Positions 40,027-42,240 of a DNA stretch of 42,240 nucleotides are shown here, in pieces; position 1 is the first letter of the stretch, and each line of letters begins with the position of its first letter. This stretch comes from Paenibacillus koleovorans NBRC 103111. GTDB lineage: Bacteria; Bacillota; Bacilli; Paenibacillales; NBRC-103111. The DNA lies in the NCBI RefSeq assembly GCF_004000845.1, contig NZ_BIMA01000058.1, positions 1-42,240 on the forward strand, written 5' to 3'. Below the pieces are notes generated by a model. It did not search any database and was not told the DNA's origin. It worked only from the letters and a program-made list of their open reading frames with translations. The translations under genes were made by a program, and so were the position numbers.

Positions 40027-41826
40027 TTGCTTAAACGTTTTTTGGCTTATTACGCGCCTCATCGAAAGCTGTTCCTGCTCGACTTTAGCTGCGCGATTCT
40101 GGCGGCTCTATTGGAGCTGGCGTTTCCGATGGCGGTGCAATGGATGATCGATTCGCTGCTGCCGTCGGGAAATTGGTCGATGGTCGCATGGGCGGGGGCT
40201 GGCTTGCTCGGGCTCTATTTGATCAGTATGGGCTTGCAGTTCGTAGTCAACTACTGGGGACACAAGCTCGGAATCAACATCGAAACGGATATGCGGCAGC
40301 AGCTGTTTAGCCATGTGCAGAAGCTATCGTTCCGGTTTTTCGACAACACGAAGACGGGACACCTCATGTCTCGCATCACAAACGATTTGTTCGATATCGG
40401 CGAGGTGGCGCATCACGGCCCGGAAGATTTGTTTATTGCAATGATGACGTTCGTCGGTGCGTTCGGCATTATGCTGACGGTCAATTGGGAGCTCGCTTGC
40501 ATTACGTTTATTGTGGTACCGCTGCTCGTATGGCTGATCGTGTATTTCAATAAGAAGCTGAACGTCGCGGCGACGACGATGTTCGCCAGCATTGCGGATG
40601 TGAACGCGCGGGTGGAGGACAGCATTTCCGGCATTCGCGTGGTGAAATCGTTCGGCAACGAGGAGTTCGAGGAAGCGCGGTTCCGGGTAAACAACAAAGC
40701 GTTCCGGCTGGCAAAGCTGCGCTCGTACTTAGCGATTTCGTACAGCGCCTCCGGTATTTATATGCTGACGCGGATGATTTCGCTGATTGTGTTAGTGTTC
40801 GGGGCTTGGTACGCATTTCGCGGGGATTTGTCGTACGGGCAGTTGGTTGGGTTTTTGCTGTATGTGAACATTTTCCTGAAGCCGATCGACAAAATCAACG
40901 CACTGATGGAAAATTACCCGAAAGGGATGGCCGGCTTCAAGCGGTATTGCGCTTTGCTCGATACGGAGCCGGATGTGAAAGACTCGCCGGGTGCCGTTGA
41001 TGTTGCGCGGCTCCGGGGAAATATTGAGTTCCGCGGTGTGACGTTCGGCTACGAAAATCATACGCAGGTGCTGCGCGGGGTGGATTTGAGCATCCGCGAG
41101 GGGGAAACGGTGGCATTCGTCGGCCCTTCGGGGGCAGGCAAGTCGACTTTGTGCAGCTTGATTCCGCGGTTTTACGAAGTGGACGAAGGCACGATCGAGA
41201 TCGATGGGCTGGATATACGCCGAATGACGCAGCGTTCCTTGCGCTCGCATATCGGCATCGTGCAGCAAGAGGTGTTCCTGTTCAACGGCACGATGCGCGA
41301 AAATATTGCCTACGGACGGCTCGGCGCTTCGGATGCGGAGATCGAAGAGGCGGCACGTCGGGCGCATCTCGGCGCGGTTATCGACGCGATGCCGCTGGGA
41401 CTGGATACGCTGATCGGCGAGCGTGGGTTCAAGCTGTCCGGCGGGCAGCGGCAGCGGCTGGCGATCGCGCGGATGTTCCTGAAAAATCCGCCGATCCTGA
41501 TCTTGGACGAAGCGACGTCGGCGCTCGACACGGAGACGGAGGCGGTCATCCAGCAGGCGCTGGAGGAGCTCGCCGTCAACCGCACGACGCTTGTCATCGC
41601 GCATCGCCTCGCCACGATCCGCCACGCCGACCGTATCGTCGTCGTGACGGAGGAAGGCGTGGAGGAGCAGGGCACGCACGAGCAGCTGCTCGCGGCGGGC
41701 GGCGTGTATGCGCGCCTGCATGCGGCGCAGTTCGCGCGGCTGGAGCAGCCCGCTGCGGTAGCAGGCGGCGCTGTTGCCGCCGGCGCCGGCGCCCGCGTTG
41801 GTTCTGCCGCGCCTGCGAGGGGGTAA
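40027..41826 (+). CDS. ABC transporter with fused permease and ATPase (MsbA/LmrA/YfiB-C type)
   Basis: The 599-residue half transporter has an N-terminal membrane domain of six helices (about 1-310), with the coupling region 'TGHLMSRITNDLFDIGEVAH'. The ATPase domain (about 340-575) has Walker A 'GPSGAGKST', the Q-loop 'IGIVQQEVFLFNGTMRENIA', the signature 'LSGGQRQRLAIARMF', Walker B 'ILILDEATSALD' and the H-loop 'IAHRLATI'. It exports hydrophobic molecules as a homodimer or with a partner; no partner gene is in view. The last 25 residues are Gly/Ala-rich and low in complexity. TTG 40027 is the start, with GAAGGAG at 40011-40017; no ATG is near. Confidence 0.9.
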   Translation: MLKRFLAYYAPHRKLFLLDFSCAILAALLELAFPMAVQWMIDSLLPSGNWSMVAWAGAGLLGLYLISMGLQFVVNYWGHKLGINIETDMRQQLFSHVQKLSFRFFDNTKTGHLMSRITNDLFDIGEVAHHGPEDLFIAMMTFVGAFGIMLTVNWELACITFIVVPLLVWLIVYFNKKLNVAATTMFASIADVNARVEDSISGIRVVKSFGNEEFEEARFRVNNKAFRLAKLRSYLAISYSASGIYMLTRMISLIVLVFGAWYAFRGDLSYGQLVGFLLYVNIFLKPIDKINALMENYPKGMAGFKRYCALLDTEPDVKDSPGAVDVARLRGNIEFRGVTFGYENHTQVLRGVDLSIREGETVAFVGPSGAGKSTLCSLIPRFYEVDEGTIEIDGLDIRRMTQRSLRSHIGIVQQEVFLFNGTMRENIAYGRLGASDAEIEEAARRAHLGAVIDAMPLGLDTLIGERGFKLSGGQRQRLAIARMFLKNPPILILDEATSALDTETEAVIQQALEELAVNRTTLVIAHRLATIRHADRIVVVTEEGVEEQGTHEQLLAAGGVYARLHAAQFARLEQPAAVAGGAVAAGAGARVGSAAPARG

Positions 41827-41855
41827 GTACCGCCACTGCGAACCCCTCTCGATTG

Positions 41856-41883
41856 TTGCTCGCCAGTTAGTTTGTGGTAAAAT
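41856..41883 (+). promoter_or_regulatory. promoter of a candidate small RNA
   Basis: TTGCTC (41856-41861), 16 bases, TAAAAT (41878-41883) with TG one base before the hexamer. It is 30 bases after the ABC gene stop, and no gene follows within 350 bases. Confidence 0.5.
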
Positions 41884-41889
41884 AAGGAT

Positions 41890-41955
41890 ATTGCAAATTG
41901 CAATCTCGCGTGATGCACACGCCGCTTGCTCCCTCCCGGAGTTGGCGGCTTTTTA
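41890..41955 (+). ncRNA. candidate small RNA (about 65 nt)
   Basis: Between the promoter at 41856-41883 and a terminator made of GCCGC (41921-41925) and GCGGC (41945-41949), with an inner CTCC/GGAG stem and five T, lies a compact transcript. Near its 5' end TTGCAAATTGCAA forms a small palindrome. No reading frame with a ribosome binding site is present. It may be a stand-alone sRNA, or a terminated leader whose gene lies outside the window. Confidence 0.35.
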
Positions 41956-42240
41956 ACAGATTAGAGTTTAAGTTCTTCACCCTATTGAAGCGTCAGGGGT
42001 TTCCTGACTTACGGGGAGTCGGACTGCAGAGCAAGGTACTTGCAAGGTACTTGGCGATCGACTGACGGGGTTGCATCTACCGCTCCTTCACAGTTCACTC
42101 TCTGATTGTCCGCACGACACTCCCGATCCCGGCCAGTAACTACTCATAAGGGAAGGAGAGACAGTCTCCGCACGCTACTCTACTCTGAAAATTCGCCCCC
42201 TTTTCAGTAACCGTGGCGCCGCCTCGTAGCAACGGTGTCA
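41956..42240. other. gene-free end of the window
   Basis: No gene or RNA family is recognised. The tandem pair GCAAGGTACTT-GCAAGGTACTT lies near 42032-42053, and the hairpin GGAGA-GACAG-TCTCC near 42155-42169. It is probably leader or upstream DNA of a gene outside the window. Confidence 0.4.

Overview
The window looks like chromosomal DNA of a moderately GC-rich, Gram-positive, endospore-former-type Bacillota, most likely Paenibacillaceae (Paenibacillus/Cohnella-like). The grounds are strong GGAGG-type ribosome binding sites, frequent GTG/TTG starts, many extended -10 promoters, a YpsC-type rRNA methyltransferase, a LytS-type 5TM sensor kinase, a ZTP riboswitch, DUF2264 and DUF92 proteins, oligoendopeptidase F and Hol-Tox type I toxins. 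This is inferred from content; no rRNA or tRNA gene is visible.

Layout. 1-6.2 kb: housekeeping and small accessory genes (START-like protein, Zn-dependent phospholipase C-like protein, rRNA methyltransferase, O-methyltransferase, Uma2 nuclease). They are interspersed with two paralogous type I toxin-antitoxin loci (873-968 and 4930-5025) that encode 31-residue membrane toxins inside strongly structured RNAs. A decayed UPF0158-like gene lies at 1.15-1.44 kb. 6.2-8 kb: a decayed carbohydrate locus, with the 3' part of a GH4 glycosidase head to head with a twice-frameshifted AraC regulator. 8-11.9 kb: gamma-glutamylcyclotransferase-like protein, a nuclease-helicase fusion of the Rad3/XPD type, and a membrane-anchored C39 peptidase.

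11.9-13.35 kb: 1.46 kb without a convincing gene. It holds an (ACCAC)n microsatellite and an approximately 850-bp degenerate palindrome whose centre carries a G-rich GGTCGG minisatellite. 13.35-18.9 kb: a complete oligopeptide/dipeptide ABC transporter operon in the order D-F-A-B-C. 18.9-20.2 kb: a divergently transcribed MFS exporter.

20.25-22 kb: a ZTP riboswitch with its own terminator ahead of a fusion of a divergent FolD to a formiminotetrahydrofolate cyclodeaminase domain. This is a one-carbon module that would respond to 10-formyl-THF shortage. 22-26.4 kb: TIM-barrel isomerase-like protein, CapA-like protein with an apparently non-canonical start, FAH-family hydrolase and a DUF2264 protein.

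26.4-35.1 kb: signalling cluster with an HD-GYP phosphodiesterase, an OmpR-type regulator, a DUF92 membrane protein, a large hybrid histidine kinase (5TM-PAS-PAS-HisKA-HATPase-REC-REC-Hpt) and a GGDEF-EAL protein. 35.1-42.2 kb: HAD phosphatase, small membrane proteins, an Rpn-type nuclease, PepF with two plausible starts (secreted and cytosolic), an ABC exporter and a candidate small RNA.

Most convergent gene pairs are separated by clear bidirectional terminators.
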